This document shows positions 1-12,575 of a stretch of DNA of 64,000 bases, in pieces. A program made the translations under genes and the position numbers. How positions within the stretch are numbered: the first letter of the stretch is position 1; each line of letters opens with the position of its first letter. The notes beneath the pieces are model-generated. The model was not told the origin of the DNA. It saw nothing but the letters and a program-made list of their open reading frames with translations, and did no database searches. Source of the stretch: Albifimbria verrucaria (taxonomy: Eukaryota; Ascomycota; Sordariomycetes; Hypocreales; Stachybotryaceae); NCBI GenBank assembly GCA_020081605.1, contig JAHREC010000049.1:2542001-2606000 (forward strand), read 5' to 3'.

Positions 1-1188
1 GAGCGACCCTCCCTCGGTTCTGCAACGCAACGCAACGCAACACACAGCCAACATCCATTTCTGTCCGCGAAGACGCATCGCCACTAGACGCCATACATCC
101 ATATAAAAGCAACCACTCCCTTGTACCACGGCGCCTGTCGCATCATACTCGGCTAATAATCTTAATACTTCTACATCAACATACCTACCTTTCTTCACTC
201 CTTCAGTCTAAACTATAGAGTCAGTCAAATTTCCTCTCCTTCAGTTTTACTTCATTTCATCTTTAGTTTTTATTTTGCTCTGCATTTCGCTGCATCTCTA
301 TCCTTACCATACACATCTTACCATTTGAACCTCCCACCACCCCATCATTTATTTTCCTGCAGTGCAGCGAAATACTTTCACGCCTTACACTTGCTCGTGT
401 AAAAGCAGCGAGATTCTTGCACTGTCTCACGGCACTCGCTTGCACCCCCTGGCCTCCTACGCACACGGCGGGATCCCACACTATGCTGTAGATATAGTGA
501 TCAAAGCTTACTCTCGCTATGCTTTGATCCATCTCTGTAGCACGTCATACCACTCCTTCAGTCCCTCCATCACTCCACGCCGCTACATCGTCGTTTCCGA
601 CGATATCTTATTATTCCTGTGTTGCATCTCGGATAATATCCCGGCGGCACATGGTTCATGCGCCTGCGTCAATCACATCCTGCCCCTCCAGCGCATCCTC
701 TTCATCCTTCTAGCTCACTACCCATCTCACGCGTTGCGCATCCCATCCTCTTCCATTTGCTGTCGCCACCCTACTCTTTCACCTCATCACATTCACATCC
801 GCATCCGCATCCGCATCCATATCCATATCCATATCTTCGGGTCGGTACCGGGTCCTCTTTCCTCATCCACCCAACACGCGGAGCTTCAAGCCAATGAGCT
901 TTGGCCAGTGCCTGTATGTGATGGTTTGATCTGCGTCACTCTATCCCGGCCATGCGCCTATCCGTCCCGTGGCCCCACCCTCGTCCTTGGTTGTGCTTGC
1001 ACATCACGACAGAACGAGCTTCATCACATCGCGTCGTCATGCTGGTGCTCTTTCATCATCTCAACTCCACCCAAACTCCAATAATGCTGATGATTTACCT
1101 CCGATCATGCATTGCTAATGCTGTTTCTATTAGACAACGCACGATGTCATGAACTTCCAACCCATAGATCGTCCATCGCTTTACAACC
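1..1188. other. Gene-free left end, upstream of MOT1
   Basis: No convincing coding region. The stretch is rich in C and T, with ACGCA units near 22-43 and CATCCG/CATCCA units near 790-836. The open frames here translate into low-complexity His/Arg/Ile and Ser/Pro runs produced by those repeats. It is probably the promoter and leader of MOT1 plus distal intergenic DNA. Confidence 0.5.
790..836. repeat. Hexanucleotide microsatellite (CATCCG/CATCCA)n
   Basis: About seven tandem hexamers, first CATCCG-type then CATATC/CATCCA-type, visible directly. It lies about 350 bp before the MOT1 start. Confidence 0.85.
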
Positions 1189-4100
1189 ATGGCCTCTAGG
1201 TAAGAGATTCCCATGTCTAACACATATATCGCGCTGAAGCTAACTCGCAGCAGACTTGATCGATTAGTCACGTATGTCACCTTCCTCTCGCGCTCCATTT
1301 ATGCTAGCCTCTCCTACTTGCCCAGGGCTGTCTGTGGAGAGCCACTACCTCGGACTACCGCTCAGCGAGGTGGAGCAGGCTGTGTAACAACTGACAAGTA
1401 TTTGGAACGCTGCTAACTGTTACAGCATCCTCGAAACGGGAGCACGAGGCTAATCCGAGACACCGCGGTCAACCAACTCGCTGATTGGCAGAAGCAACAC
1501 CCAGATGAGCTTTTCAACCTTCTGTCAAGGGTAGTCCCTTATCTCCGCCACAAGGAATGGGAGACGCGAAGCACTGCGGCCAAAGCCATCGGCAAAATTG
1601 TTGAGAATGCGCCCCTTTATGATCCAAACTCTGAAGATGCACAGAGTGAACCAAAGAAGGAGGAGCCCTTCCCGAAAACGGCCTGATAAAAAGGAGGAAG
1701 AGAAGGACCTACCATTAACCGACGACTTGTTTCTCAAGTTGGGATCCTTGAATGTGGAGGATGTACTGCAATATGGCCGTGTGCTTCTTCGAGGCGGCGG
1801 TATAGAGTATGGCCTGGCCGGCCTGGACCCTCAAGCACGACACGAGCATCAGACAAAGACCCTGATCGGTCGTTTGGGCTTACTGGGAAGGAAATTCGAG
1901 GATGACGAGATACCAGTCATCGATACGCAAGCACCTCCCATGACACCACTCGAGCTAACAAACAGTAATGGCCAAGGCAAAGGCGACGCACTTCCCGCGC
2001 CAGGCCAGCCTGTTGACGAGTCACAGCTGAGCACACGGCAGCTCAACGTTTTGAAACGTAAACGCAAGAAGGAGGCAATGAAGGCATCCCAAGGCAAAGG
2101 TGGATTCGTCGACCTCTCTCTGAGACGATCAACTACCGGCTCTGAGAACCTCATGGACGAAACACCAACTGCCGACCCGGAATCAAAGAAGAACGGTAAA
2201 ATGAACGACTATTTCAACCTTGATCGTCCTGCCGACCTCGACGAGGACACAAAGGTCGTCAGCGAGTTCAAGGGCCCTATACTACCAATCAAATCCGAGC
2301 TCGAGGCAGAGGAGTCTATAGAGGAGCAGAGTGGCCCTACGAGCGGTTGTGCGAGTATCTCAAGATTGATCTCTTTGACCCGTCGTGGGAGACCCGCCAT
2401 GGTGCTGCCATGGGCCTTCGAGAGGTGATTCGTGTTCATGGAGGTGGTGCTGGCAGATTGCGCGGCAAGACGAGAGAAGAGAATGATGCGTTGAGTCGTA
2501 AATGAGCTTGACGACCTCGCATGTCGTCTGTGTTGTGTTCTCATGCTGGATCGCTTCACCGATTACAGCTCCGACACCTCAGTAGCCCCTATCCGAGAAA
2601 CTATCGGCCAAACGCTTGGTTCTACACTGAAGCACGTCCCGGCCGCGTCTGTCTACGAGATATATCGCGTCCTATATCGGATGGTTATGCAGCAAGACTT
2701 GAATCTCGAGCGACCAATTTGGGCTGTTTGCCACGGCGGAATGGTTGGATTACGTTACGTGGTAGCGGTTCGCAAAGATTTGCTTCTCCAGGATGGAGAC
2801 ATGATTGACAGGGTTATTAGTGCCGTCATGAAGGGGCTTGGCGATTTGGACGATGATGTTCGTTCCGTCAGCGCTGCTACCCTGATACCCATGGCACAAG
2901 AATTTGTTACTATGCGCCCAGCGGCTCTTGACGGTCTTATCAATATCGTTTGGGAGAGTCTTTCAAATCTCGGTGATGATCTGAGCGCAAGTACTGGCCG
3001 GATCATGGACTTGCTGGCCACTCTCTGCAGTTTCCCGCAGGTCCTTGAGGCCATGAAGCTCTCCGCTGCGCAGGACGAAGAGCGCTCCTTTACGCTCCTT
3101 GTACCACGCCTGTATCCCTTTTGCGACACACAATTACTTCCGTGCGTTTGGCTGTCCTGAAGGCCCTTCTCACTTTCGCAAACCTTGGAGATGACACATC
3201 TCAAGGCTGGCTTAGCGGCAGAATCCTGCGGCTTGTTTTCCAGAACATCTTAGTAGAAAGAGATGCAGAAACCCTTGAGACGTGCCAGGAACTTTGGAAA
3301 GCCCTTGTCCGCACACTGGCAAAGAACCCTTCCATACTTGCCGACGAATTTGCTGCACACATAGATCCTCTGATGCAGCTCACTTTGCATCCCATCGGCG
3401 TTTCCCGGAACCCTATCCCCATGAATGTCACCTTATTCCAGAAACCATCTGGTGGGACGTATTCAATGCCCGGCTTCCAACCTGTGCAAAGAAAGATGTC
3501 GTCACCCGATGGTTCAGACAGGGCAGCCAAACGCCGTCGTAAGTCTACAAAGGTGGAGGAACCAACAACGACCACCCTGACTCACGATGTGGATGGTCAT
3601 ATGATGCAAGGCGACATCGACCTCGTTGGTGTCGAGACTCTCATTCGTTCGAGGGTATCTGCAGCCAAGGCCATGGGTTACATCATGTCGATGGTACCGT
3701 CATCCCAGCTCGATGAGTATGATGCTCTTCTGGTCCCGGGATTCACCTCCGCGTACTCCTCTACGCAGCTGACTGCCTGTCTCGTAATTGATGAATACGC
3801 CAAGAATTGTCAGACAGCAGGGACACATCTAGGTATACTGACCACATGCAACGCATTGTTGAGTCCGACCGACCATCATCGTACAGAGACCTTGTCAGCT
3901 TTGTACAGCGGGTCAGATCACAATGCCAACAGCTTATTCATCTTTTCCGGGACCACGGCAAGGTGTCTCATAACAAGTTGCCAATCCTCCCAGTGGTGGT
4001 TCAAGGAGAGGCAGAGGCAGGACCTAGCGCATTCTCCATCGCAACTGCGGAAAAGTGCATCGGTGATGATTACGAGAAGCTAAAGAAGGCAATGGCTCCG

Positions 4101-7060
4101 GGTCAGCGCTTGATTGCAAGCCAACAACTTGCTGAGGCTCGCGAAGTGACAAGGGTAGCTATAGAAGAGGCTAAGGCGATGAAGGACGGCCGTGACGCGC
4201 GCATCAAGGCTGGTGCAGCATGTGCCATGGTTGCTATGGCACTCCTACCCAAGAAGCCCAGCCCGCTCATCAAAGGTATCATGGATTCTGTCAAAACCGA
4301 AGAAAATCAACTGCTGCAATACCGCTCGTCGGAGACTATCGCAAAATTGGTTCGCCTCTTTGCCGAGAAGGGCAGACGAGGCCCTGCAGAAAAGGTCGTC
4401 GCTAACCTGGTTAAATTCTCCTGCGTCGAGGTTGCTGAGACTCCTGAATTCCCTGTTCACGCGAGCAAGTCCGACTGCATTTTGTCTATGCAAAAGGAAG
4501 AAGACAGGGTTGACCATGCCGATGCGGCGAAATGGGCCAGAGAAGCCAAGGCCGCCCGCATCACCCGCAGAGGTGCTAAGCAAGCTCTCGAGATCCTTTC
4601 CAAGACCTACGGAGCTACTCTACTTGAGGAAGTGCCCAGTTTGAAGAAGTTCATGACAGAACCTCTGGTTAAGGCCTTCAGCGGAGATCTACCTGCAGAG
4701 GCAAAGGATCCGGAGGACACATTTGGACAGGAGATTGTCGATGCCATGTCTGTAATAAGGACCATGACTCCGACCCTCGACAAGGCACTCCATCCTTTTG
4801 TCATGGAAATGGTGCCGCTGGTGATCAAAGCCATTCATTGCGAGCTGTCCGTCTTCCGATACATGGCGGCCAAGTGCATGGCCACTATCTGCAGCGTGAT
4901 CACTGTCGAGGGCATGACAGCTCTGGTTGAGAAGATCCTTCCTCTGATCAACAATCCCGTTGATGTCAAGTTCCGTCAAGGTGCTATTGAGGTCATATAC
5001 CACCTGATTGCGGTCATGGGCGACGCAATTCTGCCCTACGTGATTTTCCTCATTGTCCCTGTCCTTGGTCGGATGAGTGACTCCGACAATGAGATCCGAC
5101 TGATCGCGACAACTTCCTTTGCAACGCTCGTGAAGCTGGTGCCGCTTGAAGCTGGCATTCCTGACCCACCTGGGCTGTCTGAAGAGCTCCTGAAGGGACG
5201 AGATCGAGAGAGAACTTTCATTGCTCAGCTGCTTGATCCCAAGAAGGTAGAGCCATTCCAAATTCCAGTGGCGATCAAGGCAGAGCTACGTTCGTACCAA
5301 CAGGAGGGTGTCAACTGGCTTCATTTCCTTAACAAATATCATCTCCACGGCATTCTGTGTGATGACATGGGTCTCGGAAAGACATTGCAAACACTCTGTA
5401 TTGTGGCCAGCGACCATCATCAGCGTGCTGAAGAATATGCCAAGACGCAGGCACCAGATGTCAGGCGTCTACCTTCACTAATTGTCTGCCCTCCTACATT
5501 ATCGGGCCACTGGCAGCAGGAGATCAAGACATATGCGCCATTCCTCAGCGTCACAGCATACGTAGGTCCTCCAGCCGAACGTAAGGCGATGCGCGAAAAG
5601 CTTGGTAACACCGATATTGTTGTGACATCTTATGATGTCTGCCGCAATGACACGGACATTTTAGAAAAGCACAACTGGAACTACGTTGTCCTTGATGAGG
5701 GCCATCTTATCAAAAACCCGAGGGCCAAGATCTCTCAGGCAGTGAAAAGGTTAAGCAGCAACCACCGGCTGATCCTTACTGGCACACCTATTCAGAACAA
5801 TGTTCTGGAGCTATGGTCTTTGTTCGACTTCTTGATGCCAGGCTTCCTTGGCGCGGAAAAGGTTTTCCTGGATCGGTTTGCGAAGCCCATTGCTGCCAGT
5901 CGCTTCAGCAAGGCATCGTCAAAAGAGCAAGAAGCAGGGGCACTGGCGATCGAGGCTCTTCACAAGCAAGTTCTTCCGTTCTTGCTTCGTCGCCTGAAGG
6001 AGGAAGTGCTCAACGATCTTCCACCAAAGATTTTACAAAACTATTATTGCGATCTCAGCGACCTGCAAAAGAAGCTCTTCGAGGACTTCACAAAGAAGCA
6101 GGGCAAGAAGATTCAGGATGAAGCTGGCCGCGACGACAAGGACGCGAAGCAGCACATCTTCCAGGCCCTACAGTATATGCGCAAGCTTTGCAATTCTCCA
6201 GCACTTGTAATGAAGCCTGGCAGCAACTTGTACGACGATACGCAGAAGATTCTGCAGAAGCAGGGGACTTCAATCGAGGACCCAGTGCATGCACCAAAGC
6301 TTACTGCACTTCGAGACCTCTTGGTGGACTGCGGCATCGGTGGTGATGAAGGGATTCCAACGATCCTCTGTACCAACCGATCAAACCACATCGTGCCCTT
6401 ATCTTTTGCCAAATGAAGGAGATGCTGGATATGGTTCAAAACAAGGTCCTCAAGGATATGCTTCCGTCGGTCTCTCACCTTCGGCTTGATGGGTCAGTCG
6501 AAGCAAGCAAGCGCCAAGACATTGTCAATAAATTCAATAGCGATCCGTCGTACGATGTCCTACTTTTGACCACCAGCGTAGGTGGTCTCGGACTCAATCT
6601 TACGGGTGCGGATACTGTCATTTTTGTTGAGCATGACTGGAACCCTCAAAAGGATCTACAAGCCATGGACCGAGCTCACAGAATTGGCCAGAAGAAGGTG
6701 GTGAACGTGTACCGCCTAATCACTCGAGGAACGCTCGAGGAGAAGATCCTCAGCCTCCAACGTTTCAAGATCGACGTGGCATCAACAGTGGTCAACCAGC
6801 AAAATGCAGGATTGGCAACTATGGATACGGACCAGATCCTGGATCTATTTAGCCTTGGGGATTCTGGACCAAGCTTGATATCCGACCAGCCACAGCACAG
6901 CATGGAAGGCAGGGAAGAGGACATGGTGGACCTCGAGACGGGAGACGTGGTACGCCAGCCAGGGAAGAAGGCTTGGCTGGACGATTTGGGAGAACTGTGG
7001 GATAATAAACAATACGAGGAGAGCTTCGACCTCGACGATTTCATGAAGACGATGAGCTGA
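1189..7060 (+). CDS. MOT1: MOT1/BTAF1 TBP-removing Snf2-family ATPase (frame broken in this assembly)
   Basis: Mot1 strips TATA-binding protein from DNA using ATP and acts in the nucleus. Exon 1 is 1189-1199, exon 2 is 1254-1271 and the main exon starts at 1426; the spliced protein begins [19 protein letters not shown] repeats that embrace TBP fill the first two thirds. The Snf2 helicase follows: Walker A DDMGLGKT near 5361-5384, the DEAH-type box DEGH near 5694-5705, TGTPIQNN near 5780-5803, and the arginine-finger motif DRAHRIGQ near 6668-6691. The reading frame is interrupted near 1440, 1672-1683, 2328, 2503, 3118, 3806 and 6355. All but 2503 fit loss of one base (two separate losses near 1680); 2503 is either two bases lost or one gained. 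Corrected, the product is about 1890 residues, close to the yeast length. Identification is certain; integrity of the locus is an assembly question. Confidence 0.95.
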
Positions 7061-7752
7061 TCGCTGGAGGTGGGAAAGTCGCGATAGGACGGAGGATACC
7101 GGGTTACTTGCTTAGAATCAAAGCTTGGCGGGTAATCAGATAGAAATGGGTTTGAAGTACCCCAAGGGGTCTTGAATGGTCTGTATAATAGCTCATCAGC
7201 GACGGAGTAGTCATATTTTAGGAAATGCCGAGTAGTTGGGTTGACAGGCGGCATGTGAATATTCAAGGTATTGGGCTGATTGACCATGAGAAACTGCTTG
7301 AACCGACCGAGTGGACGACTGATGTACATGTGACGGCTGACACTGACACTGACACTGAAACTGCCATACTGCCATGGATGGAATGAGGGTTTGGATATAT
7401 GTCATTTTACTGCTTACGGAAGGCTGGCCGGTGGTGGTTGTTGAGAATGAGGCACATGCTTCACAATCATGGTGGGGTAAATGCACATACTAGGCAGGAA
7501 ACCCCGCCATCAGGTAATAAATTCGCAGCTGCGTAGTAACGTTAGCATCAGTAACACGCCTCTTCTCTTGGGGTGCTGTGATCCAGAACATTCTACATCC
7601 AACCATCTGAACTCCTCCACGTCGCGCCATTTCATATCGAGGTACGGACGGCGTCGCAACTCTCGTGCACATTGTTTATCCTGCTCTTCCATCTGCGACC
7701 AAGTTGGCGCCTCTGCATCAAGCCCTAACAGAGCAATAGCCATTCGTCCAAG
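7061..7752. other. MOT1-CDC37 intergenic region
   Basis: No gene seen. It holds the MOT1 3' region, a short CACTGA tract near 7338-7358, and the CDC37 promoter. The latter part is CT-rich directly before the CDC37 start. Confidence 0.5.
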
Positions 7753-9345
7753 ATGCCTGTCGACTACAGCAAATGGGTAGGTTACTCAGCGCCTGCAGAG
7801 CCTTGTGATTACCTCTCAGTTTGGTCACCTGTCTAATGCGGTTGTGAACTCTCTAGGACGCCCTGGAGCTCAGCGATGACTCCGACATTGAGGTCCACCC
7901 CAACGTCGACAAGCGATCCTTCATCCGAGCCAAGCAGAACCAGATTCACCAGGAGCGTCAGCAACGGAAACATGAAATCGAAACGCTCAAGTACGAGCGC
8001 ATCATCAATGACGGCCTCCTGAAGCGCATCTCTAAGCTCCTGGCTTCCTCCGAGCGCATGCCTCCGAGGCTGCAACCCGCAACCCTGGCGAGCTGGCCTT
8101 CCAAGCCGTCATGGAGTCGGCTGGTAGCCCCCAGGATGATCGCCCGCCGCCACGACCCGAAGGTATACACAGCGAAGAGAAGGAGTTGCCGACCTACTCC
8201 AAGATGATGGCTACGCTGCTGGACCAGGTCAACAAGGCCTTGGACGAGAAGAAGCCGGACGATCGTTACACGGCCATGGTCGACGAGATTCAGGAACACG
8301 AGAACAAGGTCACCCAGCTGCAGAAGGACCTCCTGGCCAGGCTCGAGCAGCTCCAGAAGGAAGAGGGAAAGAAGATTACCAGTGAGGGTCTCCGCACAGG
8401 TTTCGACAGCTCGCACGTCAACAAGTCTGCGTCTACAGACAAAAAGGAAGACTCGAACAAGGTGGAATTGTTGAACCCCAACTTTTCTACAACGCAGACG
8501 CTGCCACCTCAGAGCGAATCCTCTGCAAGCGCCGGCCACGATGCGGATGATGATGATGATGCCGAGGTCGAGGCATCTCCCGCGGCCAAGAAGTTTGCCG
8601 CCATCCCAGCCAATGACTACAGTTCCAGCCTCCAGTTCCTGTCACAGAACCCACAAATATTGACGGAGCGCGAGACCGATGGGCTGCTGGTCATGGCTTT
8701 TGACGCAGCCCTCGAACGAAAGGACGATCTCTCACGCCAGTGCATCCACCAAGCGTTGCTCCTTCAGTACTGCCGCGCTCTTGGCAAGGACGGCGTCGGT
8801 CTTTTCTTCAAGCGAATCACGACAAAGGGTCACCAGGCACAGGAAGTCTTCTACAAGGATGTCCAGGACACTTACATGCGCATCAAGAACCGTGCCCGAG
8901 AGATCATCGCCGAGAGGGCCAAGGAGGCCGAGGCGGGAGGTGTGGAGCAGATCCAGCTGCACGCGGTCGAGCCCGGCACCGTCATCCAGATCACCATCCC
9001 CGGCCGACAGTGAAGACCCCCAGGTCAAGAGGGCACGGGAGATTTTTGAAGGATTCAAGCCCGACATGAAGAAGGCTCTCGAATCAGGAGATCTCGACAA
9101 AGTCAACGATGTCTTGGGTAAGATGAAGGTTGATGAGGCCGAAGAACTGGTCAACCTGTTCGGAGAGGTAAGCAATATTTGCAGTTACTTTGGAGTTTGT
9201 TAGCTAACATGGTGGTGACTAGGCCAACATCCTCAGCTTGGAGGAGCAGATCATCGATGCCACGACGGAGGAAGGACAGAAGCAGCTCAAGGAGATGGAG
9301 AAGGCGGCGGCGTCAGAGAACACTCTCGCCGATGATCCGGAGTAG
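7753..9345 (+). CDS. CDC37: Hsp90 co-chaperone Cdc37 (frame broken in this assembly)
   Basis: Cdc37 loads protein kinases onto Hsp90 in the cytosol. Exons are 7753-7776, 7857-9167 and 9223-9345; the first intron has a TCTAATG-like branch site and the second has GCTAAC. The N-terminus reads MPVDYSKWDALELSDDSD, matching the invariant family N-terminus; Ser14 sits where CK2 phosphorylates Cdc37. A coiled-coil segment (residues about 30-130) precedes the Hsp90-binding middle domain, and the C-terminal helical domain carries KMKVDEAEELV. The frame breaks near 8050 (one base missing) and near 9000, where CCCCGGCC appears to have lost two Cs before ADSEDPQ. With these restored the product is 486 residues, normal for filamentous fungi. 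Confidence 0.95.
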
Positions 9346-10958
9346 CATGTTAGCTTCACAAGGATCAAGTGCATTACCGGCAAGTTATCGAGTGACGCGT
9401 CCCTGACCAGGGTCCTTAGTATGCCATGACTTGGGCGCCGTACATGAAATATTTGCGGAGATTACACTCTGCACCGGACTTGTGCTTACGGAGGTGTATG
9501 GGCTATCACTATGGAATTGTGGTCTGTACGGAGTGCTTGACTGCATGTGCTATTGGCAGACATGGCGGGTCCGTCGGGTTGTGGGATGGTAGAGGCACAA
9601 CCGACTGAGCCTGTCTAACTGTAGGTGTATTTCTGCATCGGATGCCTTTATCGTATTAAATGTAATTAAAAATCATTAATATACGGCACACTAGGTTGAG
9701 AAGACCAATACTCTTTGGGGAGTTGTAGATGGAGCTACGCAGCGATCACATGGGTGATTGCCACCTTATCCGGTGTACTTACTCTACTAAGATATATCAT
9801 GTAAACCATGGTAATTGTCGTAATTGCTACCTGACCTAGTAAAGTTATTCGAGAGTGAATCAGGATGAGCTTGTCTCGATCATGGCCTTCTCGAAACGAG
9901 ACCATCTGGCTAGATTCAATAGGGAGGCATGGCCAAGCGGTTCTTAACCGGTTACCGCTATCCTGACATATAACGTTATTGTGGACGAACCAAACTTGCA
10001 CCACTGGGTCGCTTCAGGTAAAGGCTTGGCTGAGACCGTTGCATGGTCAAACGACGATCGGGGAATTTATTTGGTTCCCAGGGAGCCAACCGCAAGGATC
10101 ATCAAGGTTTAGCTCGAATTGCTGCCCTCCACAGCTGCGTACGTAGGTGATGGGATGGTCGCTACGAAGCACTTACGGCGATGCAGGACGCTCTCGACGC
10201 TCAAGGACCAGACGTTGCGTGCCAAGGCGTTGGCTTTAATACAAGAGAATATCAAAACCGTTAACGTCCAGGCCCTGCGTTATGCGATTTGCCGTGGCGT
10301 CAAGGGAAAGGGCAGCATCTGACACGCTCCGTGTCAGGGATGTCCCCACGGCTTCCCGGCTCCGTGGGCCAACCAAGGAGGGACGCCTTCTCGAAGCGCC
10401 CTTGGGTCCGGCCTGCTACAAGCCAAGCGCCTGGCCCGCGTTTGGGATGCAGTTTGATTGTTGTCGACGCTTCCGCTTGCAGCCGCTTGTTGTTGGTTTC
10501 AGGGGCGGCGCGCGGCCGGTCCACTCGCTGACGTTTCGACGGGGGCGCAGCAGCTTGATAGTGATGAGTTGCTCTCCTGGCTTGGCTAATACGAGCAGAG
10601 TCCGTGAGGCGGTGGCTCAGCCGGGACTTCGGCGGACTAGCATTTACGGCGTGGACGTAAGCCGTCGTTGTTCTTCTCAACTTCATGTTTTTATATTGTT
10701 TATTTCATACCGTTTTATATACATTGCAGTCTTTCCTATAGAGTCGAGATATTGCTTGTTTCCTTCATTATAGATTCCATCTTACTTTTCTCTTTTTCCT
10801 TTCTGTTGGTTTAGGAGAGCAGAACCATTACTTGGGACCGGAGGCTTACCTAGACGACGCTTGTATCGACTTGCAAACGACTCTCGAGCAGGAACCGTGA
10901 GGACCAAGAAGAATACGGGCATTAGTCACAAGAGTGGGAAATAGAAGGGCGGTCTACC
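9346..10958. other. Gene-free stretch before the PLC-like gene
   Basis: No convincing gene. An AT-rich patch lies at about 9645-9690. The 10280-10680 part is GC-richer and carries short open frames with no recognisable domain. The last 250 bp is CT-rich and is probably the promoter and leader of the PLC-like gene. A tRNA-like A-box at about 9930 lacks a matching B-box. Confidence 0.4.
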
Positions 10959-12065
10959 ATGTTTGCTTCGTTACGTTTCGTCGTTGCCGCAGCTCTGGTA
11001 GCTGTGGCCGGAGTTCACGGTCTCCCGCAGACGACGACGGTGACGAGTCCTGTTCCTACGCAAAACCCTAGCACGATAAAGGCGTGCAATAACTCGCCGA
11101 CGCTGTGCTCCCGGAAGTACAACAGCATCTCTCACATTGGTGCTCACAACAGCGCTTTCCTCCGCGACGACTCGACCAACAACTCGCTGGCGGGCAACCA
11201 GTTCAAGAACGCAACCTTTGCTCTCGACGCCGGCCTGCGGCTTCTCCAGGCGCAGGTTCACCTATTCGAAGGCGGTCTCCGCCTGTGTCACACGTCGTGC
11301 AGCCTGTTGGATGCTGGCCCGTTGCAGACATGGCTCCAAGCCGTCAACGCTTGGGTGGAGAAGAACCCCAACGAAGTCGTAACCGTTCTCCTCGTCAACT
11401 CCGACTCACAGCCTGCAGCGACGTTCGACGCAGCGTTCCAGGGCGCGGGTCTCGCGAAGCACGGATACGTGCCGGCGGCGGCTGGACCCATGAGCGATTG
11501 GCCGACGCTGCAGTCCATGATCGATTCGGGCGGAAGAGTGGTGTCGTTTGTCACCAACATGGACTCCACGGTCCAGTACCCTTACCTCATACCGGAATTC
11601 AACTACGTCTTCGAGACGCAGTTCGAGGTCACGGACATCACCGGCTTTAACTGCTCGCTGCACCGGCCATCCAATATCGGCAGCGCCACTGAGGCTCTGG
11701 GCAAGGGCTACCTCAGCCTGGTCAACCACTTCAAGTACCAGCGCATCATCGGGCCCATCCTGGTGCCAGACGTCGATGCGTTGTCCGTGGTCAACAGCGC
11801 GGCGACGAGCGCCGTCGGCAACCTGGGACGGCACGTGGAGACGTGCCAGTCGGAGTGGTCGCGGGCGCCCAACTTCGTGCTGGTGGACTTTTGGAACCAG
11901 GAGGATCCCATCGCGGCCGTGGACAAGCTCAACGCCGTCACCGACTTGCAGGGCCGGCAGACGATTGCCACAACGCCGCCTCGCTCGGGGGCCGGGCGTC
12001 GGGGCGGGAGCTTGGAGCATGGTGCGCTGCTGGCGTTTATGGCTGTTGCACTTTTATTGATTTGA
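10959..12065 (+). CDS. PLC-like phosphodiesterase, secreted and probably GPI-anchored
   Basis: Single exon, 368 residues, unbroken. An N-terminal signal peptide (about residues 1-21, ending near GVHGLPQ) is followed by a short Thr/Ser/Pro stretch. A TIM-barrel domain like the bacterial PI-PLC X domain comes next: SHIGAHNSAFL at about residues 58-68 carries the first catalytic-type histidine, and GLRLCHTSCS carries the second. The C-terminus has a small-residue spacer (SGAGRRGGS) and a hydrophobic tail (LLAFMAVALLLI), the layout of a GPI signal. The substrate cannot be told: fungal members of this family are mostly uncharacterised. It stands alone between two gene-poor stretches. It has no frame break, so it could equally be a lucky survivor or a better-sequenced region. 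Confidence 0.85.
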   Translation: MFASLRFVVAAALVAVAGVHGLPQTTTVTSPVPTQNPSTIKACNNSPTLCSRKYNSISHIGAHNSAFLRDDSTNNSLAGNQFKNATFALDAGLRLLQAQVHLFEGGLRLCHTSCSLLDAGPLQTWLQAVNAWVEKNPNEVVTVLLVNSDSQPAATFDAAFQGAGLAKHGYVPAAAGPMSDWPTLQSMIDSGGRVVSFVTNMDSTVQYPYLIPEFNYVFETQFEVTDITGFNCSLHRPSNIGSATEALGKGYLSLVNHFKYQRIIGPILVPDVDALSVVNSAATSAVGNLGRHVETCQSEWSRAPNFVLVDFWNQEDPIAAVDKLNAVTDLQGRQTIATTPPRSGAGRRGGSLEHGALLAFMAVALLLI

Positions 12066-12575
12066 GTGACTTACATATACTGCAGTAGAAGGAGGATAAA
12101 GAGAAGAGTTGGTTAGATATGCCAGCCGAAAGTTCTCGGGTTGATTCATGATTACTGGCTTTCCATTTGTTATGCATAGCGAGGCGTTAGAAAAGGGCAT
12201 TACAGTAGAAAAGGCTGAAGAATCTAGAATAAAGATATAGTGAATATTTAAATATATTAAAGATTTCTTAAAGATTTATTTTTATATGCAATTGTATGAG
12301 CGTGATGCGATGTTGTAGGATGGATGAGGAAAGTCGATGTTCCGTTCTCGAAGTACCGCATATATCCGGCGCCCGAGTGGGACTACGGTATTTGGTCTCG
12401 CCTTAAGCAAAGCATCACCCAAACTATGAACTCTCTACTGTTCTTCCGTGGACGAGCAACCTCCATTCTATCCGCCAGTCGAAGCACATTCTACAGAGCT
12501 AATTGGTGTAGAGCCCAATCCCAAACGCTTGCTTCCGCCACCGCCTCCAGAAAGTACCACCACGATACTGCCGCA
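12066..12575. other. Intergenic, with an AT-rich patch
   Basis: No gene seen. About 12225-12295 is strongly AT-rich (TTAAATATATTAAAG-like). A short open frame at 12324-12674 overlaps the next gene and looks like a chance frame. Confidence 0.4.

Noticed and set aside
362..1084. 240-residue open frame at the left end
   Set aside because: Its sequence is driven by CATCCG repeats (His/Arg/Ile alternation) and CT-rich DNA, with no domain and no credible start.
9921..9960. tRNA-like A-box (TGGCCAAGCGG)
   Set aside because: No matching B-box, anticodon stem or acceptor stem can be drawn around it.
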